Part shown: positions 54,924 through 64,000 of the stretch, piece after piece
Position numbering within the stretch: position 1 is the stretch's first letter
Layout: each line of letters begins with the position of its first letter
Origin: Paracoccus aestuariivivens
GTDB lineage: Bacteria; Pseudomonadota; Alphaproteobacteria; Rhodobacterales; Rhodobacteraceae
Direction: 5' to 3'
Assembly (NCBI RefSeq): GCF_009711225.1
Contig: NZ_WMIE01000002.1
Location: forward strand, 186,001 to 250,000
DNA: 64,000 nucleotides
The notes under the pieces: generated by a model
What the model was told of the DNA's origin: nothing
Databases searched by the model: none
Seen by the model: only the letters and a program-made list of their open reading frames with translations
Translations under genes and position numbers: made by a program

Positions 54924-54937
54924 TTGACGCAGATCAA
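54924..54937. promoter_or_regulatory. FNR box between usp and ccoN
   Basis: TTGAC-GCAG-ATCAA lies midway in the gap, centre 116 bp before ccoN and about 120 bp before the usp ATG. A -10-like TAGCCT at 54961-54966 is about 30 bases from the centre, the spacing expected of class II FNR activation of ccoN. Confidence 0.87.
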
Positions 54938-55025
54938 AGAGCCGTGAGACGTTTCCTGTGTAGCCTCATTCCGTCGGGCCCGTCGGATGAACGCAAAAGC
55001 GCGTGCAATTGGCGCCCCTGACTGA

Positions 55026-56666
<1,641 letters not shown>

Positions 56667-56675
56667 GGATCGATC

Positions 56676-57401
56676 ATGGCAATCCTTGAAAAGCACAAGA
56701 TCCTTGAAAAGAACGCCACGCTGCTGCTGGTTCTCTCGTTCGTCGTGGTGACGATCGGCGGCCTCGTGCAGATCGCGCCGCTGTTCTATCTGGAAAACAC
56801 CATCGAGAAGGTGACGGGGATGCGTCCCTATACGCCCTTGGAGTTGAAGGGCCGCGACATCTATGTCCGCGAAGGCTGCTATGTCTGCCACAGCCAGATG
56901 ATCCGCCCGATGCGCGATGAGGTCGAGCGCTACGGCCATTACAGCCTGGCCGCTGAATCGATGTATGATCACCCGTTCCAATGGGGTTCGAAACGCACAG
57001 GGCCGGATCTGGCGCGGGTCGGCGGGCGCTATTCGGATGAATGGCATATCGACCACCTGACCAATCCGCAGGCCGTGGTGCCGGAATCGATCATGCCCGC
57101 TTACGGCTTCATGCATGATCGTCAGATCGACCCCTCGAACATGCGGGACCGTCTGGCGACCGATGCGATCGTCGGCGTGCCTTACAGCGAGGAAATGGTC
57201 GAAGCCGCGATCACCGACTTCCGCGCGCAGGCCGATCCCGATGCCGACGCCTCGGGGCTTGAGGAGCGCTATCCCGGCGTGCAGCAGCGCAATTTCGACC
57301 GCCGCGCGGGTGTGTCGGAAATGGATGCGCTGGTCGCCTATTTGCAGGTTCTGGGCACGATGGTCGACTTCTCGACCTTCGAGCCGGACGCGAACCGCTA
57401 G
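56676..57401 (+). CDS. ccoO: cbb3-type cytochrome c oxidase subunit II (mono-heme)
   Basis: The 241-residue subunit has one N-terminal helix ([19 protein letters not shown]) and a periplasmic domain with a heme c site CYVCHSQM at about 69-76 (C-x2-CH) and the axial methionine candidate in [12 protein letters not shown]. It passes electrons from CcoP to the CcoN heme b. It begins 9 bp after ccoN and ends 9 bp before ccoQ. Confidence 0.98.
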   Translation: MAILEKHKILEKNATLLLVLSFVVVTIGGLVQIAPLFYLENTIEKVTGMRPYTPLELKGRDIYVREGCYVCHSQMIRPMRDEVERYGHYSLAAESMYDHPFQWGSKRTGPDLARVGGRYSDEWHIDHLTNPQAVVPESIMPAYGFMHDRQIDPSNMRDRLATDAIVGVPYSEEMVEAAITDFRAQADPDADASGLEERYPGVQQRNFDRRAGVSEMDALVAYLQVLGTMVDFSTFEPDANR

Positions 57402-57410
57402 GGGGATGGG

Positions 57411-57599
57411 ATGGAGCAATATTCCTTCCTGCGCCAATTGGCCGACAGTTGGGTCCTGCTGACTCTGGTCCTGTTCTTCATTGGCGCCATCATCTTTGCG
57501 TGGCGTCCGGGATCGCGCCCCCTGCATCGCGACGCCGCCGAAAGCATCTTCCGCAACGAGAAACGCCCCGCGCCCGAGGGTGAAGAGGAGGTCGAGTGA
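57411..57599 (+). CDS. ccoQ: cbb3-type cytochrome c oxidase subunit CcoQ
   Basis: The 62-residue protein has one helix ([18 protein letters not shown]) followed by the conserved [19 protein letters not shown] and an acidic tail. CcoQ stabilises the complex and in Rhodobacter modulates redox signalling. Its stop overlaps the ccoP start by one base (TGATG). Confidence 0.96.
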   Translation: MEQYSFLRQLADSWVLLTLVLFFIGAIIFAWRPGSRPLHRDAAESIFRNEKRPAPEGEEEVE

Positions 57600-58633
57600 T
57601 GGCCGACGAAAAAGACGAGCACACCAGCCCCCAAAACCCCGACAACCGCATCGAGTTAGAGCGCGTCGCCGCCGACAAAAAGCACGAGGCGCAGATTGCC
57701 GCCAACCCTCCTGAAGGGCCGGATGGCGAACCCTTGCACAAGCCGGGCAGCACCCGCGTGGTCCGCGACCGCAAGGGCGCGCGGATCGTCGTCGAGGTCC
57801 CTTCGACCGGCCATAGCTGGGACGGGATCGAGGAATATGACAACCCGCTGCCGCGCTGGTGGTTATGGACCTTTTACGCGACGGTGGTCTGGGCGGTCAT
57901 CTATATGCTGCTTTACCCCGCGATTCCTCTGGTCACGCGGGCGACTCAGGGTCTGCTGGGGACGAACAACCGCGCCGAGGTGGCCGCCGATATCCAGCGC
58001 TTTGCCGAGGCCAACGCCCCCGTTCAGGCCAAGCTGGTCGACACGCCTTTGGACCAGATCGCCGCCGATCCCGAGCTTGCGAATTACACTGCCAATGCCG
58101 GTGGCGCGATCTTCCGGACGTGGTGCGCGCAATGTCACGGCTCGGGGGCAGGAGGGGCAACGGGCTACCCCTCGCTTCTGGACAATGACTGGCTGTGGGG
58201 CGGAACGCTGGAAGATGTCTATACCACCGTCCAGCACGGCATCCGCGATCCAAAGGATGGCGATACCCGTTATTCCGAGATGCCGCGTTTCGGCACCGAT
58301 GCGCTGCTGGACCGGACCCAGATCTCGCAGGTCGTGAACCATGTTCTGGAACTCGCCGGCAAGCCGCATGACCCCGCGCTTGCGGTCGAGGGGGTGCAGG
58401 TCTTTGCCGATAACTGCGCCTCGTGCCACGGTGAGGACGCGACGGGCGACCGTGCACAGGGCGCGCCGAACCTGACCGATGCGGTCTGGCTGTATGGCTC
58501 GGATCCGGCGACGATCACGCGTATCGTGCATGACGGGCCATTCGGCGTCATGCCCGCTTGGTCGGGCCGCCTGTCCGAAGCCGATATCCGGGCCGTTGCC
58601 ACCTATGTCCACGGCCTTGGCGGCGGCGAGTAA
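57599..58633 (+). CDS. ccoP: cbb3-type cytochrome c oxidase subunit III (di-heme)
   Basis: The 344-residue subunit has one helix ([19 protein letters not shown]) and two c-type heme sites in the periplasmic part, CAQCHGSG and CASCHGED, with the axial methionines likely in SEMPRF and GVMPAW. It accepts electrons from cytochrome c. An extended N-terminal cytoplasmic stretch of about 90 residues is rich in charged amino acids. A GTG directly before the ATG is in frame, but ATG 57599 is preferred. Confidence 0.97.
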   Translation: MADEKDEHTSPQNPDNRIELERVAADKKHEAQIAANPPEGPDGEPLHKPGSTRVVRDRKGARIVVEVPSTGHSWDGIEEYDNPLPRWWLWTFYATVVWAVIYMLLYPAIPLVTRATQGLLGTNNRAEVAADIQRFAEANAPVQAKLVDTPLDQIAADPELANYTANAGGAIFRTWCAQCHGSGAGGATGYPSLLDNDWLWGGTLEDVYTTVQHGIRDPKDGDTRYSEMPRFGTDALLDRTQISQVVNHVLELAGKPHDPALAVEGVQVFADNCASCHGEDATGDRAQGAPNLTDAVWLYGSDPATITRIVHDGPFGVMPAWSGRLSEADIRAVATYVHGLGGGE

Positions 58634-58687
58634 GCTTGCGATCCCGGGCCCGCAACGGGCCCGGAACGTTCATCTGATGCGTGACCG

Positions 58688-58701
58688 TTGACGCAGATCA
58701 A
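58688..58701 (+). promoter_or_regulatory. FNR box upstream of ccoG
   Basis: TTGAC-GCAG-ATCAA is identical to the box before ccoN. Its centre is 60 bp before the ccoG ATG, with TAGGCT at 58723-58728 in the -10 position (about 29 bases from the centre). ccoGHIS therefore has its own low-oxygen promoter separate from ccoNOQP. Confidence 0.87.
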
Positions 58702-58754
58702 GGCGAGAGGGGGCCGCGCCACTAGGCTGGACCCCGTCGCTAAAGGAGCCAGAC

Positions 58755-60215
58755 ATGTCGCAATCCGACATTGAGCCACCGCAACTTTACGCTGCTCGCG
58801 AGCCGATCTTTCCACGGCGGGTGCATGGCTGGTTCCGCAACCTGAAATGGATCATCATGGCGGTGACGCTGGGGATCTATTACGTCACCCCTTGGATCCG
58901 CTGGGACCGAGGCCCGAACCTGCCCGATCAGGCGGTTCTGGTGGACCTAGCCAACCGCCGCTTTTTCTTCTTCTGGATCGAGATCTGGCCACATGAATTC
59001 TACTTCGTCGCGGGCCTTCTGGTCATGGCGGGGCTGGGGCTGTTCCTCTTTACCTCGGCCCTTGGGCGGGTCTGGTGCGGCTATACCTGCCCGCAAACTG
59101 TCTGGACCGATCTGTTCATCCTGACCGAGCGTTGGGTGGATGGCGACCGCAATGCCCGTATCCGGCTGTGGAATGCGCCTTGGTCCGCCCAAAAGATCCG
59201 ATTGCGCCTGACGAAATGGGCGATCTGGCTGGTGATCGCGGTGATGACCGGCGGGGCATGGATTTTCTATTTCACCGACGCGCCGACGCTTTTGCGCAAC
59301 CTGTTTACCGGACAGGCGCATCCCGTCGCCTATATCACCATGGCGGTGATGACGGCGACGACCTTTGTCTTTGGCGGCTTCGCGCGTGAGCAGATCTGCA
59401 TCTATGCCTGCCCATGGCCGCGCATCCAAGCCGCCATGATGGACGAGGACACGCTGACGGTTGCCTATCGTGACTGGCGCGGAGAGCCGCGCGGCAAGAT
59501 CGCCAAGGGCGAGGCCACCCGCTCGGATGGCGGGACCAAGGGCGATTGTATCGACTGCATGGCTTGCGTGAACGTCTGCCCCATGGGCATCGACATTCGC
59601 GACGGGCAGCAGATGGAATGCATCACCTGCGCGCTGTGCATCGATGCCTGCGACGATGTCATGGCCAAGATAGGCAAGCCACGCGGGTTGATCGACTATA
59701 TGGCGCTCAAGGACGAAACTGCCGAGCGCGCCGGAGAGAAGCCGAAGCCCGTTATCCGCCATATCCTGCGACCGCGCACTCTGCTGTATTTCACGCTTTG
59801 GTCCGGCATCGGGATTGCGCTTGTCGTGGCGCTGTTCATGCGTTCTCCCTTTGACCTGAACGTGACGCCGGTGCGTAATCCGCTTTACGTCACCATGTCG
59901 GATGGTGCGCTGCGCAATACCTATGTCCTGCGGCTGCGCAACAAGCAGGGCGCGGCGCATGATTTCCGGATCAGTGTCACTGGCCCGGATGGTGCTGCGC
60001 CTGAGGGCGCGGTGCTACAGCTCGAAGGGATCGAAAGCACGGTCCTGTCAGTGCCTGCCGACACCACCCACAGCCAGCGCGTCTATCTGACCGCCGCGCC
60101 CGGCTCGACCCTTGCCGAGGGCGGACAGGCCGAACTGACCCTATGGGTCGAGGATACCAGCGATGGCGTCAAATCCCATATCGAAACCGTCTTCCACGGA
60201 AAGGGCGAGCAATGA
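58755..60215 (+). CDS. ccoG: Cytochrome c oxidase accessory protein CcoG (RdxA/FixG)
   Basis: CcoG is a membrane ferredoxin-like protein that reduces copper for delivery to the cbb3 oxidase. The 486-residue protein has five helices, the membrane motif GYTCPQTVW, CIYACPWPRIQ, and a di-cluster ferredoxin part CIDCMACVNVCPMGID and CITCALCIDACDD; the C-terminal third is a periplasmic Ig-like domain. It starts a second cco operon with its own FNR box and overlaps ccoH by 4 bases. Confidence 0.97.
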   Translation: MSQSDIEPPQLYAAREPIFPRRVHGWFRNLKWIIMAVTLGIYYVTPWIRWDRGPNLPDQAVLVDLANRRFFFFWIEIWPHEFYFVAGLLVMAGLGLFLFTSALGRVWCGYTCPQTVWTDLFILTERWVDGDRNARIRLWNAPWSAQKIRLRLTKWAIWLVIAVMTGGAWIFYFTDAPTLLRNLFTGQAHPVAYITMAVMTATTFVFGGFAREQICIYACPWPRIQAAMMDEDTLTVAYRDWRGEPRGKIAKGEATRSDGGTKGDCIDCMACVNVCPMGIDIRDGQQMECITCALCIDACDDVMAKIGKPRGLIDYMALKDETAERAGEKPKPVIRHILRPRTLLYFTLWSGIGIALVVALFMRSPFDLNVTPVRNPLYVTMSDGALRNTYVLRLRNKQGAAHDFRISVTGPDGAAPEGAVLQLEGIESTVLSVPADTTHSQRVYLTAAPGSTLAEGGQAELTLWVEDTSDGVKSHIETVFHGKGEQ

Positions 60216-60676
60216 CCCGAGAGCTTACCGGCAAGCATGTGCTGGCGATTACTGTCGCGGCTTTTGCCACGATCATCGGGGTCAATATCGTCATGGCGGT
60301 CAAGGCCGTCGGCACATTTCCGGGGCTTGAGGTTGCGAACAGCTATGTCGCCTCGCAGGTCTTTGACCGCGAGAGGCAGGCCCAGCAGGCCTTGGGCTGG
60401 ACCGTGACGCCCGACTATGACGGGACGCGGCTGGTGCTGACGATCCGCGAGGCTCAGGGCAACCCCGCGCCGATCCGCGACCTCGCGGTGACGGTGGGGC
60501 GGCCGACCTATGTCAAGGACGACCAGCATCCGCAATTCACCTATCAGGGCGGGCAATATGTAGCGCCCCTTCAACTGGCTTCGGGTCTGTGGACCATTCA
60601 TGTCCGCGCGGTTTCGCGCGACGGGACTGAGTTCCGCCAGCGCCTCGATCATTACCACGGCAGTCGGGTGAACTAG
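60212..60676 (+). CDS. ccoH: cbb3 oxidase assembly protein CcoH (FixH)
   Basis: The 154-residue protein has one N-terminal helix (HVLAITVAAFATIIGVNIVMAV) and a FixH domain with NSYVASQVFDRERQAQQALGW, typical of the family, and LASGLWTIHVRA. It associates with the CcoI ATPase and the oxidase during assembly. The ATG overlaps ccoG (ATGA), and ccoI starts at the base after its stop. Reading frames starting earlier run inside ccoG. Confidence 0.95.
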   Translation: MTRELTGKHVLAITVAAFATIIGVNIVMAVKAVGTFPGLEVANSYVASQVFDRERQAQQALGWTVTPDYDGTRLVLTIREAQGNPAPIRDLAVTVGRPTYVKDDQHPQFTYQGGQYVAPLQLASGLWTIHVRAVSRDGTEFRQRLDHYHGSRVN

Positions 60677-62872
60677 ATGAGCGACGCTTCGCTTCACGAT
60701 GCACGTCTTTCGGCCTGTCCCGCCTGTGATGCCGCCCCCTTGGCGCGTCAGCTAGCAGATCGGGCAGGGGCGGTGCAGCCCGATCTGATCCTGTCTCTGC
60801 CGACGATCCATTGTGCGACCTGCATCTCGGATGTCGAGGGCGCGCTGCGCCGTCATTCCGGTGTACGCGATGCCCGCGTGAACTTGACCCTGCGCCGCGT
60901 GACTGTCGATGCACCTGGCCTTGAGGCGCAGGAACTGATCAACGTGGTCGAGCGCGCGGGCTATGAGGCGCACGAGCTTGACCCTGCCGCACTCAGCGCC
61001 TCGGTCGCCGATCGGCAGGGGCGCGATATCCTGATGCGCATCGGCGTGTCGGGATTCGCGATGATGAACATCATGATCCTGTCCGTTGCGGTCTGGTCGG
61101 GGGCCGAGGCCGCGACGCGGGACATGTTCCATTTCATCTCGGGCGCGATTGCGCTGCCGACCGTCGCCTTTGCCGGACAGCCCTTTTTCTCCAGCGCATG
61201 GCGTTCGCTGCGTGCGGGGCGGCTGGGGATGGATGTGCCGATTTCTTTGGCGCTAATCCTTGCAAGCGCCATTTCGGTCTTTGAGACGATCTATTCCGGC
61301 CATCACGCCTATTTCGACGCGGCAGTGATGCTGTGCTTTTTCCTGCTGATCGGGCGCTATCTGGACTACCGCACCCGCGCCGTCGCGCGTTCCGCTGCCG
61401 AGGAACTGACCGCGCTCGAGGTGCCGCGCGCCTTCCGCATCACTCCCTCGGGCGATGAGGCTGTGCCGATCGCAGATCTTGTCCCCGGCGATCTGATCCG
61501 GCTGCGCCCCGGCGCGCGCGTTCCCGCCGACGGAGAGATCGTGCAGGGCACGAGCGACATCGACCGCTCGCTGCTAACCGGCGAAAGTATTCCGGTTCCC
61601 GCCGCTCCGGGCATGGCGCTTTCGGCGGGCGAGGGAAATCTGACCGGCCAGATGATCATGCGCGTCACGGCGGCGGGGCGGGACAGTTCGCTCGCCCGTT
61701 TGACGGCGCTGGTCGCGGCGGCGGAATCGGCGCGGGGTCGCTATACCTCGCTGGCCGAGCGTGCCTCGCGGCTATACTCGCCCATGGTGCATCTGCTGGC
61801 ATTTGCGAGTTTTCTGGGTTGGTTCTGGGTGACCCGTGATCTGCGTCACGCGGTGAATATCGCGGCGGCGGTGCTGATCATCACCTGTCCTTGCGCGCTG
61901 GGATTGGCGGTCCCTACGGTGGTGACAGCGGCATCGGGGCGTTTGTTCCGGCGTGGCTTGCTGATCAAGGATGGTACCGCGTTGGAACGTCTGGCCGAGG
62001 TCGATACAGTTGTGTTCGACAAGACCGGAACGCTGACGATGGGCGTACCGCAGCTTGTCTCGCTGGACCCGTTGCCTGTGGCGCTTCGCCCGTTCGCCTT
62101 GGTTCTGGCGCAAGGCTCGTCCCATCCACTGGCGCAGGCCCTGGCGCAGGCGGTGCTAAAAGATGGGGTCAGTGCCGCCCAAGTGACCGATCTGCGCGAA
62201 TTGCCGGGTGACGGAGTAAGCGCGCTGGCGAAGGGTGTCCCTATCCGGCTTGGTCGGGCGGAATGGCTCGGGGCCAGTCATGGCGATGCGACGCTTTCGG
62301 CCAGTTGGTTCCAGATGGGAGATTCACCCGCGATTCGACTGGAATTTGCCGACCGCCTTCGACCCGGAGCCAAGGATTGCGTGGCGCAGATCCTGCAATC
62401 GGGTAGGCGCGTTCTGCTGCTGTCTGGCGATGCTCCGCCGGTCGTACGCGATCTGGCGGACAGGCTCGAGATCAAGGATTGGCGGGCGGGCATTTCGCCT
62501 CAGGGCAAGGCCGAGGCGGTGCGGGCCCTGTCCGATCAGGGGCAAAAGGTGCTGATGGTCGGCGATGGCCTTAATGATACCGCCGCACTGAGCGTCGCGC
62601 ATGTTTCGCTGTCACCCGCCTCGGCGCTGGATGCAGCGCGAACCGCCTCGGATATGGTGATGCTGGGCAATGATCTTGCTCCGGTGGCCGAGGCGCTGGC
62701 TGTTGCACGTCGCGCAAGGTCGAGGATCAAAGAGAACTTTGGCATCTCGATTCTATACAATATAGTCGCGGTTCCTTTTGCCATTCTGGGGTTCGCGACT
62801 CCCTTGATGGCGGCATTGGCGATGTCGCTAAGCTCGATCAGCGTGACGCTGAACGCGTTGCGACTACGCTGA
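60677..62872 (+). CDS. ccoI: Copper-translocating P-type ATPase CcoI (FixI)
   Basis: CcoI exports copper across the inner membrane to load the CuB site of cbb3 oxidase. The 731-residue protein has an N-terminal CPACD (C14, C17), a heavy-metal-associated domain with HCATC (C46, C49), about eight helices, the metal channel CPCALG, the phosphorylation motif DKTGT, LTGES in the A-domain and GDGLNDTAAL in the hinge. It follows ccoH directly and precedes ccoS by 10 bp. Not a general copper resistance pump, judging from context. Confidence 0.97.
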   Translation: MSDASLHDARLSACPACDAAPLARQLADRAGAVQPDLILSLPTIHCATCISDVEGALRRHSGVRDARVNLTLRRVTVDAPGLEAQELINVVERAGYEAHELDPAALSASVADRQGRDILMRIGVSGFAMMNIMILSVAVWSGAEAATRDMFHFISGAIALPTVAFAGQPFFSSAWRSLRAGRLGMDVPISLALILASAISVFETIYSGHHAYFDAAVMLCFFLLIGRYLDYRTRAVARSAAEELTALEVPRAFRITPSGDEAVPIADLVPGDLIRLRPGARVPADGEIVQGTSDIDRSLLTGESIPVPAAPGMALSAGEGNLTGQMIMRVTAAGRDSSLARLTALVAAAESARGRYTSLAERASRLYSPMVHLLAFASFLGWFWVTRDLRHAVNIAAAVLIITCPCALGLAVPTVVTAASGRLFRRGLLIKDGTALERLAEVDTVVFDKTGTLTMGVPQLVSLDPLPVALRPFALVLAQGSSHPLAQALAQAVLKDGVSAAQVTDLRELPGDGVSALAKGVPIRLGRAEWLGASHGDATLSASWFQMGDSPAIRLEFADRLRPGAKDCVAQILQSGRRVLLLSGDAPPVVRDLADRLEIKDWRAGISPQGKAEAVRALSDQGQKVLMVGDGLNDTAALSVAHVSLSPASALDAARTASDMVMLGNDLAPVAEALAVARRARSRIKENFGISILYNIVAVPFAILGFATPLMAALAMSLSSISVTLNALRLR

Positions 62873-62882
62873 AAGGGTTGGC

Positions 62883-63041
62883 ATGGAAATTCTGGCGATC
62901 CTCATTCCGGTTTCACTTGGCCTCGGCGCTGCTGGGCTGGCAGCTTTTATCTGGGCGTTGCGCGGCAGGCAGTATGACGATCCCAAGGGCGATGCAGAGC
63001 GTATCCTGCGCAAGGATTGGGACGAGCACCCAAAGCCCTGA
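62883..63041 (+). CDS. ccoS: cbb3 oxidase maturation protein CcoS
   Basis: The 52-residue protein has one N-terminal helix (MEILAILIPVSLGLGAAGL then AAFIWALRG) and the conserved QYDDPKGDAERIL typical of CcoS/FixS. CcoS is needed for insertion of heme b and copper into CcoN in Rhodobacter. It is the last gene of ccoGHIS and lies 10 bp after ccoI. Confidence 0.95.
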   Translation: MEILAILIPVSLGLGAAGLAAFIWALRGRQYDDPKGDAERILRKDWDEHPKP

Positions 63042-63060
63042 ACGGGGCTGGAGCGGTCCA

Positions 63061-63092
63061 AAAACAAACCGCCCGGCAATTGACCGGGCGGT
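63061..63092 (-). terminator. Terminator between ccoS and the SPOR-domain gene
   Basis: ACCGCCCGG (63068-63076) pairs with CCGGGCGGT (63084-63092) around a 7-base loop. On the minus strand it is followed by TTTGTTTTT, giving a good terminator for the gene at 63126; on the plus strand the T run is missing, so ccoS transcripts may stop less efficiently. Confidence 0.75.
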
Positions 63093-63125
63093 GAAGTTTA
63101 TCTGCGCAGTTTGCCTCGGGATCGG

Positions 63126-64000
63126 TTAAGGTCCGGTCACCGTGCAGTTTTGCTGACGCGCAGCAAGTCGTCCGCAAGCCAGCTCCGCCATCTCTTTCGA
63201 GATACCGACGAAAATTGCTTCGTATCCGCGCGAGTTCGTTTCGACGCGGCTGGCTGCATTGCCCAGCGAGGAGTTTTCTTGCAGGGCGGTGCGCAGAAGG
63301 AGTTGTTCCGCTTCGCGTTGCGAGCGGTAAAGACCAAGCGAAACACCATAGGCGCTGCCATTGGCACTGTTGCGGTTGACGATCTGGGTCGCCTCGGGCG
63401 CTGCAATACCGTTCGGCTCACGCGAGGCGAGGATGATGGAATCAGGTTGTTCGGCGGGCTCATCTGATGCCCGAGCCGCACTGAGCATGAATAGCGAGGG
63501 CGTTCCCGGCTGGGCGAGACTTGCCGATTTGTCACGCAGTGGCGATGCGACCGGCCGGAGGATTTGTTCCTCGGAGGTCGTATCGGCGGGGGCGTCCCCT
63601 TCGGGGCGGCTGCTCGGGCGGGCAGAGGTCGCGCCAAGATCGTCGGTGCCTTTCGTCGAGGCGGAAGCGACTGGCGGCAGCGGCTTGCGGGCAGGACGGG
63701 CATCGCCCTCAGTCTTTCGGTTACGCGCCTGGGCTTTGGCGACGGCAGCCGAAATAGCGGCCGGTGTCACGATTGCGACCGTCGAAGCGCGGGCAACAGG
63801 TCGGTCCGAAGCAGAAAGCGCCGGGGTCTGAGCCACAGGTGCCGCAGCAACGGGCGTCGGCTCGACGCGGGCGACCTGAACGCGACGGGCGACTTTTTTC
63901 TCGACCATCAGCAGTTCAGGTGCGGCGGGCTTTACCTCGCGAACGTTTTTTGGCGCACTTCCAAATCCGGCATCCAGAAGCTGGGCCATGACCTGATTGC
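63126..64000 (-). CDS. D-alanyl-D-alanine carboxypeptidase-like protein with SPOR domain (partial)
   Basis: Only the C-terminal part lies in the window; the frame is open at base 64000. The first residues (NQVMAQLLDAGF) resemble the end of the catalytic domain of DacA-type penicillin-binding proteins. Then follow a basic, Ala/Pro/Val-rich linker of about 190 residues and a SPOR-like domain (about 75 residues: YGVSLGLYRSQREAEQLLLR, through ACGRLAARQQNCTV). SPOR-tailed carboxypeptidases of this kind occur in Rhodobacterales and trim peptidoglycan near the septum. The catalytic serine is outside the window, so the assignment is an inference from the tail. Confidence 0.7.
   Translation of the reverse strand, partial: NQVMAQLLDAGFGSAPKNVREVKPAAPELLMVEKKVARRVQVARVEPTPVAAAPVAQTPALSASDRPVARASTVAIVTPAAISAAVAKAQARNRKTEGDARPARKPLPPVASASTKGTDDLGATSARPSSRPEGDAPADTTSEEQILRPVASPLRDKSASLAQPGTPSLFMLSAARASDEPAEQPDSIILASREPNGIAAPEATQIVNRNSANGSAYGVSLGLYRSQREAEQLLLRTALQENSSLGNAASRVETNSRGYEAIFVGISKEMAELACGRLAARQQNCTVTGP

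Overview
The window is a dense, GC-rich alphaproteobacterial chromosome segment, most likely from Paracoccus or a close relative in the Rhodobacteraceae. The evidence is the hemN / FNR-type regulator / universal stress protein / ccoNOQP / ccoGHIS layout known from Paracoccus denitrificans, a SAM/SAH riboswitch in front of metK (a class restricted to Rhodobacterales), a fused dCTP deaminase, and family members typical of this group (DUF1489, short RNase E/G, STAC-linked symporter kinase). No insertion sequence, prophage or CRISPR array was seen. Most of the window is core genome.

Layout. 1-1755: end of a peptide/nickel-type ABC importer operon, closed by a terminator at 1761-1788. 1787-4098: a lysine 2,3-aminomutase-family radical SAM enzyme, divergent from an SDR oxidoreductase with a perfect 16-bp operator-like palindrome between them, then a small glycine-rich membrane protein. 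4413-6696: tRNA-Phe and infA-maf-RNase E/G-yacG on the minus strand. 6839-18781: a minus-strand block with an orphan FliM/SpoA protein, a symporter-histidine kinase hybrid, a small two-segment membrane protein, an XRE short-chain fatty-acyl-type regulator, a NarL-type response regulator with its kinase, and an RND efflux pump with its adaptor; the genes are tightly spaced and could form one operon. 19022-24615: tRNA-Gly, DUF1489, a Bcr/CflA exporter, two tandem tRNA-Glu genes, recJ, glpX, bolA. 24684-30324: J-domain protein, metK with riboswitch, lnt, a DEAD-box helicase with a very long tail.

30603-38355: a Na+/H+ antiporter fused to a nucleotide-binding domain, then argS, a SPOR protein, nagZ, scpA and scpB, and a small basic protein. 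38352-43319: dcd, tRNA-Pro, a MerR regulator, ihfA, a DksA-type zinc finger, fabH, plsX, rpmF. 43627-46157: a divergent sulfotransferase / GT14-type glycosyltransferase pair that looks accessory. 46173-51810: HIT protein, an ABC exporter ATPase, a zinc-finger protein, polA, a CDF metal exporter.

51814-63041 is a microaerobic respiration island: hemN, fnrP, a universal stress protein, the cbb3 oxidase subunits ccoNOQP, and the assembly genes ccoGHIS. Three near-identical FNR boxes (TTGAC-N4-ATCAA) lie in the hemN/fnrP, usp/ccoN and pre-ccoG gaps, so heme supply, oxidase and copper insertion are probably induced together when oxygen falls. The window ends inside a D,D-carboxypeptidase-like gene with a SPOR domain.

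The observations most worth following are the coupled RND / two-component / fatty-acyl-regulator / symporter-kinase locus, the orphan FliM-like protein, the FNR box abutting fnrP, the metK riboswitch, and the sulfotransferase-glycosyltransferase pair.
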